Shown here: in pieces, positions 62,401-64,000 of the stretch
How the letters are laid out: each line of letters begins with the position of its first letter
Position numbering within the stretch: position 1 is the first letter of the stretch
Assembly: GCA_963677325.2 (NCBI GenBank)
Contig: CAXXGM010000011.1
Span: 1 to 64,000, forward strand
Origin: G963677325 sp963677325
GTDB taxonomy: Bacteria > Bacteroidota > Bacteroidia > Bacteroidales > Prolixibacteraceae
Direction of reading: 5' to 3'
Length of the DNA stretch: 64,000 nucleotides
The notes under the pieces: model-generated
Seen by the model: the letters and a program-made list of their open reading frames with translations, nothing else
What the model was told of the DNA's origin: nothing
Database searches by the model: none
Program-made: the position numbers and the translations under genes

Positions 62401-64000
62401 TCAGTGAATAAGGTACACGATCCCATATTTGTCAACTGTTCCTTTAGGAACTACGACCTTGTAACGTCCTTCACTTATTTTCTCTACCCTGACTGCTTTA
62501 TGTCCGGGAGAATCAGGGGTTGCATAGTAAGATTCGCTGATAGATGGCAATGCTATTTCAAAACTCATATCGTCTTTAATTTCTTCCCATGTAGGATTCG
62601 GTAAAGGCAGGGTGTCTCCATTTTTTACTTTTACTCCTGTTGCATTCAAAAGATGCACCATGGTCATTTTTTTGCCATCGCGCAACTCGTTATAAACGGA
62701 AGTAATCACCTTTTGAGGCATTGAAACAGCTTCAAAGGAAAGAGAATTGCCTATTGCCTGTCTGATGACCTTCTCGTGAAGGGCAGTCAGCTTTTCTTCG
62801 GAAGTAAATTTGTAGGTATCTCCCATCGTGAAGGAATTGCAGAAATCATTTATCCCGTATCTTTTTGCACAGTACACGACTCTTCCCTTACCAAAGTTTC
62901 CTTCCACTACATCGGTATTCTGAGACTTTGTCAAGGCGTCATTGCCCAAAATCTCGGCAAAAGCCCAGGTCGGGCGAGGTTCTCCGTAAGAGGTAAGTTT
63001 TCCTGCATCGCCGGTGATAAACAGTGTTCCACCATTAGAGACATACTGTTTAAGTTTGGCAACCTGTTCATCTGAAAGACAGTCGATGCCGGGAGCGAGC
63101 AGTACCCTGAACCTTGAAAGATCCTGGTTGAGTAATGCATCATCCAGAACAAAGGTGTGCTGAATGTGCTGATCGATCAGAAACTGGCTGGTGCCCATGA
63201 TTTCAGAAGGATAGGCTCTCTTGTTTTTCAGTGACCAGTCCCTTGTTTTACGGGAAAATACAATGGCAATATCGGCAAATGGTTTGGCAGAAACATTGTT
63301 CATGTTCTCTTTCCATCCGGTGTAAGCATTCATCTTTTCAGAACCTTTGAAATCAAAAAAAGTCCAGGTAACCTGGGCAATCATGTTGTTCATGGCCCAG
63401 CCAATGAGTGCGTAATCAAATCGATCGGAAGGATAAACCAATCCGAAGATTGGACTCTTGTAAGTTTCGTGCAGACTGTTGTACATGTGTCTGCTGGAGA
63501 AAGTGTACCTGTAATCATCCCATACGTCGCGGCTCATAATCTCAGTTCCGAGGAAGTCCATTGATTTAGCGCTTAAAGCAAGGTCTCCGCCTTGTTCATA
63601 GGAAGCGCCATCCAGGATAAATCCACCTTCTGAGTAATACTGAATGTTGCAGAAATTTGGATTGATTTTATGGGCAGCCTTGCTGAAATCGATGCGCCAT
63701 TGTGCAATTGCATTTTTACGCCATTCGATCCATGCTTTCCATAGTTTTGATTCCCTGTTGCGTAAAAGAGGGCTTGTTTCATCATCGGGCAGTACCAGGC
63801 CGGTTGCTTTGGTAAAGGCTTCCCGGCAATACTCACAACTACAGAAATTATTCCCATGGAAAGAACACTCGTCTATCATCATGCCATCCAGGTTCGTATT
63901 CTTAATTTGGTTAAGAATAAACGGGAAGAAATAGCCATCTTTAAAAAGAGGGTTGATGGGACAGATTCCCCAGGTGGGCATACCATTCGATTGAGTGCAT
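62401..64000 (-). CDS. secreted glycoside-hydrolase-like protein, copy 2 (5' end outside window)
   Basis: The frame is open to the right edge; the Met at 63981 is internal, because the preceding codons (CTQSNG) match QTNG of copy 1. The visible 533 residues align with copy 1 without net length change (1,581 bp from the shared MPTWGICPINPLFKDGY to stop in both genes) and are mostly identical, including DGMMIDECSFHGNNFCSCEYC and LLAPGIDCLSDEQV. The end YGIVYLIH differs only in the last residue. It lies upstream on the same strand, so the pair is a tandem duplication, probably co-transcribed. Confidence 0.85.
   Translation of the reverse strand, partial: CTQSNGMPTWGICPINPLFKDGYFFPFILNQIKNTNLDGMMIDECSFHGNNFCSCEYCREAFTKATGLVLPDDETSPLLRNRESKLWKAWIEWRKNAIAQWRIDFSKAAHKINPNFCNIQYYSEGGFILDGASYEQGGDLALSAKSMDFLGTEIMSRDVWDDYRYTFSSRHMYNSLHETYKSPIFGLVYPSDRFDYALIGWAMNNMIAQVTWTFFDFKGSEKMNAYTGWKENMNNVSAKPFADIAIVFSRKTRDWSLKNKRAYPSEIMGTSQFLIDQHIQHTFVLDDALLNQDLSRFRVLLAPGIDCLSDEQVAKLKQYVSNGGTLFITGDAGKLTSYGEPRPTWAFAEILGNDALTKSQNTDVVEGNFGKGRVVYCAKRYGINDFCNSFTMGDTYKFTSEEKLTALHEKVIRQAIGNSLSFEAVSMPQKVITSVYNELRDGKKMTMVHLLNATGVKVKNGDTLPLPNPTWEEIKDDMSFEIALPSISESYYATPDSPGHKAVRVEKISEGRYKVVVPKGTVDKYGIVYLIH

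Noticed and set aside
62401..63981. Complete 526-residue gene beginning at Met 63981
   Set aside because: The frame stays open to the window end, and the preceding residues match copy 1, so the Met is internal.

Overview
The window comes from a member of the Bacteroidota, most likely an anaerobic or facultative Bacteroidia lineage. The evidence is Bacteroidota-type -7 promoter boxes (TAnnTTTG) upstream of many starts, a secreted protein with a gliding-motility/type IX secretion C-terminal domain, FadL- and PorT-like outer-membrane barrels, a DUF6266 protein, the archaeal/eukaryal-type ProS, a two-subunit 2-oxoacid:ferredoxin oxidoreductase, and ATP-synthase subunits with Bacteroidota hallmarks (long a subunit with signal peptide, very short epsilon). 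Most of the window is about 40% GC. The first 0.4 kb is near 60-65% GC and looks compositionally foreign.

Layout. 0-1.2 kb: 3' end of a DUF6266 gene, a small lipoprotein and several intergenic repeat elements. 1.2-8.1 kb: iron-sulfur flavoprotein-like reductase, divergent pabB/pabC (p-aminobenzoate for folate), Gfo/Idh/MocA oxidoreductase, a long palindrome, acyl-ACP thioesterase, FucP-type sugar transporter and gamma carbonic anhydrase. 8.3-15.3 kb: korAB, then a 996-residue receiver/ATP-grasp protein of unknown role and an alpha/beta hydrolase. 15.3-21.5 kb: Hpt protein, gcvT, serC, DUF1015, a beta-barrel protein and the PLP-homeostasis protein. 21.5-28.7 kb: a 1204-residue secreted PKD/IgGFc-binding-like protein, a three-gene stress cluster (including a 54-residue gene) facing an AraC-type regulator plus a CheY-like receiver, and a DUF1080 protein. 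29-35.4 kb: slipin, DUF47-Pit phosphate uptake, and sulfate assimilation (cysH facing cysDN). 35.5-45.6 kb: FadL-like porin, a Gly/Tyr/Ser-rich lipoprotein divergent from proS, NmrA-like protein, pepT, tilS and a CHRD lipoprotein.

45.7-54.6 kb holds a complete F1Fo ATP-synthase operon on the minus strand: AtpZ-like, a 4-TM protein, atpB-E-F-H-A-G, a polyprenyl diphosphate synthase, atpD and atpC. Having all subunits in one locus with a prenyl synthase inserted between gamma and beta is the most notable operon feature. 55-64 kb: DUF1508 protein, MFS exporter, tRNA-Gly(CCC), RhlE-type helicase, and two tandem, highly similar secreted glycoside-hydrolase-like proteins, the second running off the right edge.

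The intergenic space is rich in hairpins: perfect long-stem bidirectional terminators between convergent genes, MITE-like palindromes, and degenerate 7-8 bp tandem phrases, including hairpins between atpB/atpE and atpD/atpC. I found no CRISPR array, intact transposase, prophage or recognisable defence system. The best candidates for undescribed biology are the 996-residue signalling/ATP-grasp protein, the DUF1015 protein with a ParB/SerK-like motif next to serC, the prenyl synthase in the atp operon, and the stress cluster.
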